Source: an uncultured Telmatospirillum sp. (GTDB lineage Bacteria; Pseudomonadota; Alphaproteobacteria; Rhodospirillales; Magnetospirillaceae). From it: a stretch of 48,796 bases of DNA. Position numbers and translations under genes: made by a program. This document shows, one piece after another, positions 1 through 9,199 of the stretch (positions are counted from its first letter, which is position 1; each line of letters begins with the position of its first letter). Where the stretch lies: positions 1 through 48,796 of the forward strand of contig CAIOJO010000385.1 in NCBI GenBank assembly GCA_903858635.1, given 5' to 3'. The notes below the pieces were generated by a model, which saw only the letters and a list, made by a program, of their open reading frames with translations, had not been told where the DNA came from and searched no databases.

Positions 1-247
1 AGGGCAGATCAAGGCCGTTCCGTTCGCCATTTCCGGGATAGTTAGGACACCGCGTAGGTACTTTCAATCGAAAAGATTGATGTGCTTTTTCTTCCGCTCG
101 TTCATTGTCTTGGGAAGCTTCGATGGGGTTTAAGGCAATTGCAGGCAGGAGGCGGGCAAGCGTGATGTCAGCCATATTGGACCGATGCTGCAAACCGCCT
201 GACCGAGGACAGGCTGGTCCGGCGCAGCACCTTGGATCGCCAGCACT
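1..247. other. Leading non-coding stretch
   Basis: I see no convincing gene here. A weak hairpin (arms CAATC/GATTG, about 68-82) is followed by a T-rich run, which could be the terminator of a gene to the left of the window. This is a weak call because the stem is only five base pairs. Confidence 0.4.
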
Positions 248-1063
248 ATGGTGAAGACTTGTGCCTATTGGGACGATGCCTACAGCAACAGCGCCTATAT
301 CCCGGACGGCGACTGCTACCCGGCACGTTGGGCGGCAGCGGCGGCGGAATTTCGCGCCGGTCAGCCCTCGGCGCGGCTCGACCAAGCCTATGGCCTGCGG
401 CCGCGCGAGCGCTTCGATCTGTTCCTGCCGGACGCTCCACCGGCCGGCACCCTTATCTTCATCCATGGCGGTTACTGGATGACATTCGACAAATCGTCGT
501 GGTCGCATCTCGCCGCAGGTGCGCTGGGGCGGGGCTGGGCGGTGGCGATGCCGAGCTACACGCTGTGCCCCGCAGCCCGAATCGACGCGATCGTGCGGCA
601 GATGGCGTTCGCCGTCGAGGCCGTTGGCGCGCTGGTGCCGGGACCGTTGCGTCTGGCCGGCCATTCTGCCGGCGGCCATCTTGCGACAAGGCTTTGCTGC
701 GACGACAGGCTGCTTTCGGAAGCGTTGGCACAACGCGTCGACTGCGTGCTGTCGATCAGCGGGCTGCATGATCTGCGGCCGTTGCTCGCCACCAGCCTGA
801 ACGAGACGCTGAAGCTGGACCCTGAGGCCGCCGCCGTCGACAGCCCGGCGTTGCTGCGCCCCCGCCCGGGCCTTGCGGCGATCTGCTGGGTCGGCGGCGA
901 CGAACGCCCTGAATTCCGCCGGCAGTCGGCGCTGCTCGCCAATATCTGGAGCGGTGTAGGCGCCGAGACCGAATTGGTTGAGCAGCCGCATCGCCACCAT
1001 TTCAACGTCATCGAGGACCTCGCCCGCCCGGACTCGCAGTTGCTGGCTCGATTACTCTCTTGA
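248..1063 (+). CDS. Alpha/beta hydrolase, esterase / kynurenine formamidase-like
   Basis: A 271-residue serine hydrolase of the alpha/beta fold, acting on small esters or amides in the cytoplasm. Visible features are the oxyanion-hole HGGYW motif at residues 73-77, the nucleophile elbow GHSAGG at 138-143 (Ser140), a plausible acidic residue in WVGGDERPEF near 217 and a C-terminal His cluster PHRHHFN near 250. The HGG plus GHSAGG arrangement and short length match the hormone-sensitive-lipase / kynurenine-formamidase-like group. No tryptophan-catabolism gene is adjacent, so the substrate is not assignable. There is no signal peptide. The ATG start lacks a strong Shine-Dalgarno, but the N-terminus looks typical of the family. 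It is convergent with the toxin-antitoxin pair that follows. Confidence 0.85.
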   Translation: MVKTCAYWDDAYSNSAYIPDGDCYPARWAAAAAEFRAGQPSARLDQAYGLRPRERFDLFLPDAPPAGTLIFIHGGYWMTFDKSSWSHLAAGALGRGWAVAMPSYTLCPAARIDAIVRQMAFAVEAVGALVPGPLRLAGHSAGGHLATRLCCDDRLLSEALAQRVDCVLSISGLHDLRPLLATSLNETLKLDPEAAAVDSPALLRPRPGLAAICWVGGDERPEFRRQSALLANIWSGVGAETELVEQPHRHHFNVIEDLARPDSQLLARLLS

Positions 1064-1194
1064 CGGATCTTGGACGAGTTGTTCGCTATTACCGGCTTTC
1101 ATTGCTAGCTTACCAATCCGCTGCTTAGAACGAACAGAGCGGAGGTTAGTGCTCTGGGAATCTCAATGTCATCCCGGTATCCCGGTTCATAGGA

Positions 1195-1211
1195 GGGCGG
1201 CGACGCCGCCC
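1195..1211 (-). terminator. Hairpin directly after tumA
   Basis: A perfect 7-bp GC stem (GGGCGGC / GCCGCCC) with a 3-nt loop lies two bases past the stop of the leftward tumA-like gene. It has no U-tract, so intrinsic termination is only possible. It may also serve the convergent hydrolase gene. Confidence 0.35.
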
Positions 1212-1213
1212 CG

Positions 1214-1561
1214 TCAGGCCGCCCGAAGCAGAAAATCGACGTGGACGGCCTCGAAAGGAAACACGACGCGGCCATCATCGGATCGCCGGACAACGCCGGC
1301 GGCGACCAGCGCTCGGATGTCGGCATGCACCGCCTTGACGTCGCGACCCACCCGCCGCGCTGTCTCACGCACCGACATCGGGCCCTGACCGGTCATGGCC
1401 TTCAGGATCTCCCAACGTTTCGCGGTTAGCACCTTCCACAGCAGCTCCGGCGACGCGAAGCTGATCCTCGCATCATCCTCGGCCTGGCCGCTGTTCCACG
1501 CATCTCGGAAGGCGGCAAGGCCCTCTTCGAGGCTTCGAACGTCAAGGGTTACGGTTCGCAT
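1214..1561 (-). CDS. tumA: TumA-like antitoxin, HVO_A0114-family DNA-binding protein
   Basis: A 115-residue protein with a winged-helix DNA-binding region. Residues about 40-100 carry ELLWKVLTAKRWEILKAM, then a helix-turn-helix segment (SVRETARRVGRDVKAVHADI) and a wing (GVVRRSDDGRVVFPFEAVHV). This is the signature of the HVO_A0114 family, which acts as antitoxin and presumed autorepressor next to TumE toxins. The gene overlaps the 3' end of the upstream tumE-like gene by 20 bp, so the two are translationally coupled with toxin first. Antitoxin function is inferred from family and gene pairing. Confidence 0.8.
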   Translation of the reverse strand: MRTVTLDVRSLEEGLAAFRDAWNSGQAEDDARISFASPELLWKVLTAKRWEILKAMTGQGPMSVRETARRVGRDVKAVHADIRALVAAGVVRRSDDGRVVFPFEAVHVDFLLRAA

Positions 1562-1838
1562 CCAGCCACTCCTTCACATGCGCCCCGAAATCGGCAAGTA
1601 ACCCGTCGATTCCCTCGAACCGATAGGGCCTTTCAACCGCGCCAACATGCATATGGTCACCCTTACCGGCCTCATTGTCGTATCGCAGAACGCAAACTTC
1701 GCGTTCGACCAAGGCCAAGCGATACTTGTAGCGGTGCGCACTCCCTGCCACCGGTTCGGGGACTTCCCACAGCACCAGCTCGGCAAAGGCCGTGGCGGAA
1801 AGCGTTACACGGCGATCGACGAGACAACGGGCCTTCAT
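1542..1838 (-). CDS. tumE: TumE-like toxin (DUF6516)
   Basis: About 98 residues, with the family core LVLWEVPEPVAGSAHRYKYR, CVLRYDNEAGKGDHMH and a C-terminal DFGAHVKEWL helix. These match the TumE/DUF6516 proteins of type II toxin-antitoxin modules. The DNEAGKGDH stretch is the most conserved part and probably holds the active site; the activity is not shown by sequence. I chose the ATG at 1838 (MKARCLV) by family; an in-frame ATG four codons upstream (1850) is equally possible because neither has a clear Shine-Dalgarno. The small size, toxin-first order and 20-bp overlap with tumA support a functional module. Confidence 0.78.
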   Translation of the reverse strand: MKARCLVDRRVTLSATAFAELVLWEVPEPVAGSAHRYKYRLALVEREVCVLRYDNEAGKGDHMHVGAVERPYRFEGIDGLLADFGAHVKEWLDANRNP

Positions 1839-2113
1839 GTTGGAGAGCATGACAACAACATCCGGCCGTTGTCAATCACTCCAACAGCCAGAAAATCTGC
1901 GCTTGCACCGTCAAGTTCGATCATGTGTGCAGGGCACGGAATTCGGTCGCAAACGCTAAGGATCCGCCCGCCCGCATGTGGAGCGCAGGTCCGGGGCGTC
2001 CCGACCCGCTTGAATTCGCCTGCCCCGCCCTCCAGGATATGGACCGAGACGGACGTGCCCGGGCGCGCAACACCGGGCGGCAAGCACTCTGCCGTCCGCG
2101 ATGAGGAGCGTTC

Positions 2114-3043
2114 ATGCCGCCGCCGATTCTTTGGGTCTCCGCCGTCACCAAAACCTATAAAACCGGCTTTACCGCCCTGCAGGCGATCGACCTGGCCATC
2201 GAACGCGGCGAGATCTTCGCGCTGCTTGGCCCCAACGGGGCCGGCAAGACGACGCTGATCAGCATCATCTGCGGCATCGTCACGATGACGTCGGGGCAGG
2301 TCCGCGTCGACGGCCATGACATCGGCGGCGCCTATCGTGCCGCCCGTTCGATGATCGGCCTGGTGCCGCAGGAGATCGCGCTCGACTTCTTCACCACCGT
2401 CTGGAACACCGTGAGCTTCAGCCGCGGCCTGTTCGGGAAGCGGCCGAACCCCGCCTATATCGAGTCGCTCCTGCGCGACCTCTCGCTCTGGGACAAGCGC
2501 GACAGCCGCGTCATCGAGCTTTCGGGAGGGATGAAACGGCGCGTGATGATCGCCAAGGCATTGAGCCACGAGCCCGAGCTGCTGTTCCTCGACGAACCGA
2601 CCGCCGGGGTCGATGTCGGGCTGCGGCGCGACATGTGGGCACTGGTGCGGCGGCTGCGGGACAAGGGAGTGACCGTCATCCTCACCACCCATTACATCGA
2701 CGAGGCGGAGGAAATGGCCGATCGAGTCGGCGTGATCGACGGCGGGCGCCTCCTGCTGGTCGAGAAGACGGCGAAACTGATGCGCAAGCTCGGCAAGCGT
2801 CGCCTGACCCTGGTGCTCCAGCACCGGATGGCGACGATCCCGCCCGAACTCGCCGGCTGGCCGATCGAGCTAGAGGCCGACGGCCAGCAGCTGGTCTACA
2901 GCTTCGACGCCAATGCCGAGGACACCGGGATACCGGCGCTGCTCCGGCTCCTCGGCGAGAAGGGCATCGACTTCAAGGACCTCGACACCAGCCGGAGCTC
3001 GCTCGAGGACATCTTCGTCAGCCTGGTGGAGCGCGCCGCATGA
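2114..3043 (+). CDS. ABC-2 type transporter, ATP-binding protein
   Basis: A 309-residue ABC ATPase powering an exporter formed with the next gene. Walker [10 protein letters not shown] is at 39-47, the Q-loop VPQE near 84-87, the signature LSGGMKRR at 136-143, Walker [13 protein letters not shown] at 156-167 and the H-loop His193. The C-terminal extension after residue 220 and the GLVPQE / LDEPTAGVD wording are typical of the DrrA/NodI/CcmA-like subfamily that partners ABC-2 permeases in drug, lipid or polysaccharide export. A good Shine-Dalgarno (AGGAG) lies 7 nt upstream of the ATG. The stop overlaps the permease start in an ATGA. The substrate is unknown. Confidence 0.93.
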   Translation: MPPPILWVSAVTKTYKTGFTALQAIDLAIERGEIFALLGPNGAGKTTLISIICGIVTMTSGQVRVDGHDIGGAYRAARSMIGLVPQEIALDFFTTVWNTVSFSRGLFGKRPNPAYIESLLRDLSLWDKRDSRVIELSGGMKRRVMIAKALSHEPELLFLDEPTAGVDVGLRRDMWALVRRLRDKGVTVILTTHYIDEAEEMADRVGVIDGGRLLLVEKTAKLMRKLGKRRLTLVLQHRMATIPPELAGWPIELEADGQQLVYSFDANAEDTGIPALLRLLGEKGIDFKDLDTSRSSLEDIFVSLVERAA

Positions 3044-3816
3044 GCTGGTCGTCTGTCAACGCCGCCGGCATCTGGGCCATCTACAGCACCGAAATGGCGC
3101 GGATGGTGCGCACCATATGGCAGAGCGTGGCGACGCCGGTGATCACCACGGCGCTCTATTTCGTCGTGTTCGGCGGCGCGATCGGCTCGCGGATTCAGCA
3201 AGTCGGCGGGGTCGACTACGGTGCGTTCATCGTGCCCGGCCTGATCATGCTCTCGCTGCTGACGCAGAGCATCTCGAACGCCTCGATCGGCATCTATTTC
3301 CCGAAATTCACCAAGACGATTTTCGAGATCCTGTCGGCGCCGCTCTCGTTCGGCGAGGCGGTGCTGGCCTATGTCGGTGCGGCGGCGACCAAGTCGATTT
3401 TGCTCGCCCTCATCATCCTGGTGACGGCGACCGCGTTCGTGCCGGTGCACATCCTGCATCCCGGCTGGATGGTGGCGTTCATGGTGCTGACCGCCGTCAC
3501 GTTCAGCCTGTTCGGCTTTATCATCGGCATCTGGGCGGAGAGTTTCGAGCAGCTCGCCATCATCCCGGCGCTGGTGGTGACGCCGCTCACCTTCCTGGGC
3601 GGCGCCTTCTACTCGATCGATATGCTGCCGCAGCCTTGGCGGACGATCAACCTTCTGAACCCCGTCGTATATCTGGTCAGCGGGTTCCGCTGGAGCTTCT
3701 ACGGCAAAGGTGATGTCGGGGTGGAAACCAGCCTCGGCTTCACCGCGCTGTTCATGGCGATCTGCCTCGCCGTCCTCTGGTGGATCTTCCGTACCGGGTA
3801 TCGTCTGAAATCGTGA
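3040..3816 (+). CDS. ABC-2 type transporter, permease
   Basis: A 258-residue inner-membrane permease with six predicted hydrophobic segments, starting with the ATG inside the ATGA overlap with the ATPase gene. The segment [27 protein letters not shown] followed by [16 protein letters not shown] (given here as two motifs) is the ABC2_membrane C-terminal signature; the N-terminal part contains the [20 protein letters not shown] segment. It pairs one-to-one with the upstream ATPase as a half-size exporter. No periplasmic binding protein is nearby, consistent with export. Confidence 0.9.
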   Translation: MSWSSVNAAGIWAIYSTEMARMVRTIWQSVATPVITTALYFVVFGGAIGSRIQQVGGVDYGAFIVPGLIMLSLLTQSISNASIGIYFPKFTKTIFEILSAPLSFGEAVLAYVGAAATKSILLALIILVTATAFVPVHILHPGWMVAFMVLTAVTFSLFGFIIGIWAESFEQLAIIPALVVTPLTFLGGAFYSIDMLPQPWRTINLLNPVVYLVSGFRWSFYGKGDVGVETSLGFTALFMAICLAVLWWIFRTGYRLKS

Positions 3817-3853
3817 TCCGGCCGTCGCTGAAGCCCTCCAGGGCGGCGCCCTC

Positions 3854-5149
3854 CTACTCGCGTGACACCTTCACCATCAGCGATTTGGGGATCGCCACCA
3901 GACAGATCACGCCCCCCACCACCAACAGGGCGGCGATGGCGTAAAGGGCGGCGGAGGGATCGGCCGAGTACGGCTTGATCCAAATCGCCACGTTGGGCCC
4001 GACATAGCCGCCCAGATTGCCGATGGAGTTGACGATGCCGATACCGGCCGCTGCGGCGGTGCCGGTCAGGAAGGCCGAGGGGATCGGCCAGAACAGCGGC
4101 ATGGAGCCGATGACCCCGAGGGCGGCCAGCGACAGGCCGATGGTGTTGATCACCGGGTTGCTGGCAAACACGCCCGACAGCACCAGGCCGAAGGCGCCCA
4201 GGGTGACGTTGCAGGCATAATGCATCCGCCGCTCGCCGGTGCGGTCGGAATGCCGCGACAGGATCAGCATGCCGATGGTGGCCACGCCGTAGGGAATGGC
4301 GGAGATCAGTCCGACCGGCAGGTAACCCTGCAGGCCGAAGCCTTTGACGATGGTGGGCAGCCAGAAGGCGATGCCGTATAGCCCGATCATCAGGGTGAAG
4401 TAGATGGCGCAGAGCGCATAGACCTTGGCGCTCTTGAAGGCGTCGATCAGCCGGTGTTCGCCCTTGTGCCGTTCCTCGGCGTCAAGATTGCCGGCGAGCA
4501 GGGCTTTTTCCCCGCCGGTCAGCCAACGGGCCTCGGCGATCGAGCTGTCCAGGTAGAACATCACCCACAGGCCGACCAGGATCGACGGGATGCCCTCGGC
4601 CAGGAACAGCCATTGCCAACCGGCCAGGCCCATCGAGCCCGAAAACAGGTCCATGATCCCGCCGGAGACGGGATTGCCGATCACCCCGGCCAGGGGAATG
4701 GCGGCGACGAACAAGGCAGTGCGCGACGAGCGCTTTTGCGACGGATACCACAGAGTCAGGTAAAAGATCACACCGGGGAAAAATCCGGCCTCGGCCAGGC
4801 CGAGGATGAAGCGCATGACGTAGAACATCGTCTCGCTGGTGACGAACAGCATGCACGACGACACGATGCCCCAGGTCACCATGATCCGGGTGATCCACAG
4901 CCGGGCGCCGAACTTCTTCAGGGCCACATTGGACGGCACCTCGAAGAAGAAATAGCCGATGAAGAAGATGCCTGCCCCAGCGGCATAGGCGGCGTCCGAC
5001 AACCCCAGGTCGCGGGCCATCTGCAGCTTGGCAAAGCCCACATTGACCCGGTCGAGATAGGCGAGAATGTAACAAAGGAACAGGAACGGAATAATGCGCC
5101 GATCGACCTTGGCATAGGTCGAGACGTCGTCTGGAAGAGCGACGGTCAT
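3854..5149 (-). CDS. MFS transporter, ACS (anion:cation symporter) family
   Basis: A 431-residue, 12-helix major facilitator permease. The N-terminal YILAYLDRVNVGFAKLQM motif (first helix and loop), the GLAEAGFFPGVIFYLTLWYP segment of helix 4 and the central charged loop with AEARWLTGGEKALL are characteristic of the ACS family (phthalate, tartrate and hexuronate permeases). The start at 5149 (MTVALPDD) has a GGAGGG Shine-Dalgarno about 8 nt upstream; the in-frame extension to 5242 lacks one and looks non-coding. It is convergent with the ABC exporter and stands alone with no catabolic gene beside it, so the organic anion carried cannot be named. Confidence 0.9.
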   Translation of the reverse strand: MTVALPDDVSTYAKVDRRIIPFLFLCYILAYLDRVNVGFAKLQMARDLGLSDAAYAAGAGIFFIGYFFFEVPSNVALKKFGARLWITRIMVTWGIVSSCMLFVTSETMFYVMRFILGLAEAGFFPGVIFYLTLWYPSQKRSSRTALFVAAIPLAGVIGNPVSGGIMDLFSGSMGLAGWQWLFLAEGIPSILVGLWVMFYLDSSIAEARWLTGGEKALLAGNLDAEERHKGEHRLIDAFKSAKVYALCAIYFTLMIGLYGIAFWLPTIVKGFGLQGYLPVGLISAIPYGVATIGMLILSRHSDRTGERRMHYACNVTLGAFGLVLSGVFASNPVINTIGLSLAALGVIGSMPLFWPIPSAFLTGTAAAAGIGIVNSIGNLGGYVGPNVAIWIKPYSADPSAALYAIAALLVVGGVICLVAIPKSLMVKVSRE

Positions 5150-5351
5150 GGCAGGGGCCCTCCGTGTGAGGTTTACCCGGGGCGCGTCGCCTGCCGCTGC
5201 CGATTGGAACGGGCATGGGGTCGCCGTCCTCGGAAAGTCCACAAAATAATAGCGGGAATATCGACTGCGGAATAGGGGCTTCGGTCGCTTGGCGATCGGG
5301 CCACCCTGAAGCTCTTTGTCGACGCAGACCGGCTGAGGCGGAACCTGCGGG

Positions 5352-7181
5352 TCACAGAGCCGAGGAGGACACCGAAGCCTTGCTCGCCGTCTCTGTGGTC
5401 CGCTGCCGGGTGAGCCACCGGCTGGCGCCGAAGGGGATGGCCAGAACCAGCAGCATGACCGCCCACAGGATCATCTCGCGATTCGACAACATGGCGTGGA
5501 AGATCAGCGGCAGTTGGTCGGAAAGCGTCGGATGGTCCTTGGTGAAGTCTTCGCCGATGACCGCCAATCCCTCGCTGACGATGGCGGCGGCCGAGGCGAA
5601 CAGCAGTCCGCGGGCCAGCCAGGTGACCAGCCGGTCGCGCAGTTCGCCGCCGAGGGCGGCCGGCCCTTGGGCGAACAGGCCGTCCAGGGCCAGGGCCGGC
5701 AGCAGCGGCGCCTCGCAGCGCAGCGCCTGACAGGCGCGGACCGCCAGAAGCAGGGCGATTCCGGCCGCCGGCACCGAGAAATCGATCTCGGGAATGTCCC
5801 GATAGCGCCCGTCGAAGGCCAGCAGCATGGTCCAGACGATGGCATAGAAGCCGCTGAACACCACCAGCGCCTCGCCCTGCCAGCGGTCGGCGGCGCCGGC
5901 CAGGCGTCGTCCGAAGGCGGTCAAGGTGGCGGCGCCGCGGTCGGCGGCAAGCTCCGGCCTGGCCAGCAGCAGGGCGATGCGGTCGAGGGCGGCGAAGGCG
6001 AAGGCAACCGCCAGCCCGCCGCGGAACAGCGCCCACAGGTCCTGCCACCAAGCGAAGCTGACCGCCACGACATGAAACACCGTGGTCACCGCCAGCCAGC
6101 CGAGCAGCTGCGCCGACAGGGCGAACACCAGGCGCCCGACCAAGCCCGGAATGCCGAAGCCCAACCACACCGAGAGCAATGCCCCGGCGCCGACGGCGAT
6201 GCCGGCTCGCAGCGGCCAATCGGCGACCTCGGTGACGGGTCCCTTCATGTCGAATTTCGGCTTGCGGTCGATGTCGAGGATGCCCCAGGCGGCGCCGACG
6301 GTGTTTTCCAAGGCCGCCTTCCACGGCTGGTCGAAGGCCTCGACGATGTTGTAGTCGAAATCGTATTTGGCGGCGATGTTGGCCATCTGGCGGACGAAAC
6401 GGGCTTCGTTGACGGTGCTGACCACGGCTGGCCCGCGGTCGCGGCCGAGCGACGGCCACCCCGCCTCGCCGATCAGGATCGGCTTGCCGGGAAAGGCTTG
6501 GCGGATCTTCTCGACGATCCGCACGATGTGGTCCTCGACATGGTCGATGGCCACCGGCTCGTCTTCCCAGAAGGGCAGGATATGGATGGTGATGAAATCG
6601 ACCTCGCGGCCGACTTCCGGGTATTTCAGGTAGAAGGCCCACACATCGGCGTAGGAAACCGGCTGCTTGACCGCCGCCTTGACCCGCCGGATATAGGCGA
6701 TCAATTCCTCGGGCTTGAGGTCGCGCCGCAGCAGCACCTCATTGCCGACGATCAGCCGTTCGATCGAATCGGGATGGGCATTGGCCGCGGCGATCAGGGC
6801 TTCGGTCTCGGCCTCGTTGGTGGCCTTCCCTTCGGCCAGGGTCTCATTGGTCAGCCAGGCGCCATAGAGGACCTTGAAGCCGTATTTGGCGGCCAGATCG
6901 GGCACCACCTCCATGCCCTCCCGCGCCGTATAGGTGCGGATTCCACGGGCGCGCCCGACCAGGGTGCTGAGATCCTGTTCGACCTGGGCCGGCGTCGGAT
7001 AGGTCTTGGTCAGCGGGCTCTGTCCGCGCCGGAAGGGAGCGAATGAGACGCTGCGGAGCGGCTGATTCCACGAGGGGTCGACCGGCACCGGCCGATCGCA
7101 GGCGATCCAGAGGGCTACGGCAACCAGACAGGAAACCAGGACCGCTGCGGCAAAGGTGTAAAGGCGCATGGGCCGGATCAT
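5352..7181 (-). CDS. GH17-like glycosidase/transglycosylase fused to membrane domain
   Basis: About 609 residues. An N-terminal anchor (LYTFAAAVLVSCLVAVALWI) is followed by a GH17-type TIM-barrel domain, residues about 40-310. It contains the acid/base motif IVGNEVLLR (Glu148) and the nucleophile motif ILIGEAGWPS (Glu239). The C-terminal half holds about eight hydrophobic segments. Proteins of this architecture are annotated as GH17 or beta-glucan synthase-associated and are thought to trim or transfer beta-1,3/1,6-glucans at the membrane. I chose the ATG at 7181 because AGGG lies upstream; the ATG at 7169 is also possible. It lies downstream of the GT39-like and GT2 genes on the same strand, separated by about 290 bp with a large repeat, so joint function is likely but co-transcription is not certain. 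Confidence 0.82.
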   Translation of the reverse strand: MIRPMRLYTFAAAVLVSCLVAVALWIACDRPVPVDPSWNQPLRSVSFAPFRRGQSPLTKTYPTPAQVEQDLSTLVGRARGIRTYTAREGMEVVPDLAAKYGFKVLYGAWLTNETLAEGKATNEAETEALIAAANAHPDSIERLIVGNEVLLRRDLKPEELIAYIRRVKAAVKQPVSYADVWAFYLKYPEVGREVDFITIHILPFWEDEPVAIDHVEDHIVRIVEKIRQAFPGKPILIGEAGWPSLGRDRGPAVVSTVNEARFVRQMANIAAKYDFDYNIVEAFDQPWKAALENTVGAAWGILDIDRKPKFDMKGPVTEVADWPLRAGIAVGAGALLSVWLGFGIPGLVGRLVFALSAQLLGWLAVTTVFHVVAVSFAWWQDLWALFRGGLAVAFAFAALDRIALLLARPELAADRGAATLTAFGRRLAGAADRWQGEALVVFSGFYAIVWTMLLAFDGRYRDIPEIDFSVPAAGIALLLAVRACQALRCEAPLLPALALDGLFAQGPAALGGELRDRLVTWLARGLLFASAAAIVSEGLAVIGEDFTKDHPTLSDQLPLIFHAMLSNREMILWAVMLLVLAIPFGASRWLTRQRTTETASKASVSSSAL

Positions 7182-7296
7182 ATCTGCGGCCCTGGCCCGG
7201 GGCACCTAGTTTTTCGGACCGCCGACACCTGGACCCATGGCTAGCCCGCATTCGGCCCGGTGGCTGCAAGAGCAACATGGACGGACAACCAAGCGA

Positions 7297-7468
7297 TTCA
7301 CCACGGAGACACAGAGGTCACGGAGAAAGGATTCAACACGAAGACACCAAGAGACGAAGGAAGGGATTATGCGCTGCGCGCGGCCAATAAGCCCCCTTGG
7401 CGCCTTTGCGTCTTTGCGGTTCAGAAACCTTTCGGTGTCCTCCGTGACCTCCGTGTCTCCGTGGTGAA
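7297..7468. repeat. Nested iterated palindrome (CTCCGTG class)
   Basis: Outer arms 7297-7325 and 7440-7468 are inverted repeats matching at 28 of 29 positions, built from CTCCGTG units. Inside lie less perfect inverted arms with different units: left about 7330-7360 (CACGAAGACACCAAG...), right about 7395-7432 (CCTTGGCGCCTTTGCGTC...). The right outer arm ends 5 bp from the stop side of the GT39-like gene. I saw no ORF, target-site duplication or transposase. Confidence 0.85.
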
Positions 7469-7473
7469 AGACC

Positions 7474-9198
7474 CTACTTGCTGCGGTTCTTCAGGTAGCG
7501 GCGGTCCTTGACCACCGACAGGGCGACGCCGAAGCGCTCCACCGAGATGATCTGCCGGCCCTCGAAATGGCGGTGGCAATTGGCCTGGGTGAAGGCCACC
7601 AGGAAATCCGCCTCGTCGAGATTCTTGGTGAATTCCATGTACTCGGGGAAATAGTAGGCGGCCGAAAGGCGATGGCCGCAGACCGCCACCTTGTAGGTCC
7701 GGGTGATCGGTTTGTCGCCGTTCTCCATGGCGATGAACTCGGCCAGATCCTTGGTCGCCTCCAGCAGTGAATTGCCCCAGTAATCCAGTTCATAGGCCCC
7801 GGCCGCGCCTTTGACGCCGCCGGTCAGCAGGTTGTAGTAGACGTATTCGTCAGGATGCAGCTGGCCCATGATCCAGATCTGCCCGACCAGGACCACCGCC
7901 AGCAGGGCGGCGAAGCCGCGCCCCGCCCGTTCGTGCAAGCGCTCCAGGCGATCCCACAGGCGGTCGAGGCCGGTCGCGGCGAGGACCGCCATCGGCGGCA
8001 CCACGAACAGGAAGTGGCGAATGCCGTTATAGGCGGTCGGCTTGTAGAAGATGAAGAAGACCACCGGAAAGAACGCCGCCATGGTCACCAGCAGGAATTG
8101 CACATGGCGCAGGTTCTCCGGTTTGGTGCCGGAGGGACGCAGACCATCGACCCGCAGCCGTCGGGCCGCCCAGACGGCGGCCGAAACGGCGGCGGCCAAC
8201 AGGCCGAAAATGACGATTTCCGGCATATTGACCAGCAGATAGTCGGGCAGGTAGTCGCGCGGCACCTGGGTCGCCTTGACCCAGATGCCGGCCACCAGGG
8301 TGTCGATATTGATCGGCAGCTTGGAGAAGTCCTGCAGCGCCTTGAACGGGTTGAACGGGCTCATCACGCCCCAGGGCCAGAACAGGCCCATGATCAGGTA
8401 GGCGATAACGGCGGCCGGCGTCAGCTGGCGTACCGCCGTCCACAGATGCGCCTGAACCAGCCGCCGATCGCCCGTTTCGCGCCATTCGCCCCACAGGAAC
8501 AGGGTCACCGCGACCAGCAGATAGGGGCCGACCAGCACCGCGGCAACGCGGATGCCGAGCGCCAGTCCGAGGGTCAGGCCCAGCTTGAGCACCAGCCGGG
8601 TCGGTGGCGCCGGCAAGGCGGCCACCACCTTGCACAGATAGAACAGCGTCCACACCATCGCCGCGGCGAACGGCGCATCCTTCGGGTTGTTGAAGCTGTG
8701 CCCGTAATAAGCCGGGGTCAGCAGCAACAGGAGCAGCGCCAGAAAGCCGACCCGCCGGCCGCCCAGATGGCGGCCGAGGCGCCAGGCACCGCCCAGTCCG
8801 ATAACGCCGATCAGGCCGCCCAGCAGGTGGCGCGTCTGATACTCGCCGAACGGCGAGACCAGATTGACCAGGGCCGCCAGCAGGTCGAAGAACCCGCCAT
8901 AGCGAAACAGGTCGAGATAGTTGAAGGCCGAGTTATCCCGCAGGAACGAGGTGTAGAAGGCCAGCAGCTTGATGCCGTAGACGTTCTGCACTTCCTCGTC
9001 GTTGGTGATGCCGTAATCCTCGAAGGTCAGGATGACGATCACCACCACGGCCAGCAGCACCAGCCTGGCCAGGTCGTCGAATACCCTGCCCCAGGCGCGC
9101 CCTGCCGCCATCTCAACGGTCGGCCCGCCGATCGCGACGTCCACCGGCTGCGGTTCCCCCTTGTTCATCATGTCAGGGTAAAGACTGCCCTTCGGCAC
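7474..9198 (-). CDS. GT39-like membrane glycosyltransferase
   Basis: A 574-residue polytopic GT-C-fold protein. After the first membrane helix (about 45-60) comes the periplasmic acidic motif GITNDEEVQNVYG (Asp67-Glu68), the expected catalytic or lipid-phosphosugar-binding position in ArnT/PMT-like enzymes. A further 9-11 hydrophobic segments include TPAYYGHSFNNPKDAPFAAA and FYKPTAYNGIRHFLFVVPP. The C-terminal 130 residues are soluble. It should transfer a sugar from a polyprenyl-phosphate donor onto an envelope acceptor. The start shown is a GTG two bases beyond the GT2 stop; ATG codons at 9171 and 9168 are alternatives. The tight coupling to the GT2 gene suggests that GT2 makes the lipid-linked donor. 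Confidence 0.8.
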   Translation of the reverse strand: MPKGSLYPDMMNKGEPQPVDVAIGGPTVEMAAGRAWGRVFDDLARLVLLAVVVIVILTFEDYGITNDEEVQNVYGIKLLAFYTSFLRDNSAFNYLDLFRYGGFFDLLAALVNLVSPFGEYQTRHLLGGLIGVIGLGGAWRLGRHLGGRRVGFLALLLLLLTPAYYGHSFNNPKDAPFAAAMVWTLFYLCKVVAALPAPPTRLVLKLGLTLGLALGIRVAAVLVGPYLLVAVTLFLWGEWRETGDRRLVQAHLWTAVRQLTPAAVIAYLIMGLFWPWGVMSPFNPFKALQDFSKLPINIDTLVAGIWVKATQVPRDYLPDYLLVNMPEIVIFGLLAAAVSAAVWAARRLRVDGLRPSGTKPENLRHVQFLLVTMAAFFPVVFFIFYKPTAYNGIRHFLFVVPPMAVLAATGLDRLWDRLERLHERAGRGFAALLAVVLVGQIWIMGQLHPDEYVYYNLLTGGVKGAAGAYELDYWGNSLLEATKDLAEFIAMENGDKPITRTYKVAVCGHRLSAAYYFPEYMEFTKNLDEADFLVAFTQANCHRHFEGRQIISVERFGVALSVVKDRRYLKNRSK

Positions 9199-9199
9199 T

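Noticed and set aside
5496-7046. A 516-codon open frame opposite the GH17 gene
   Set aside because: Antisense shadow; the other strand has both GH17 catalytic motifs and membrane helices.
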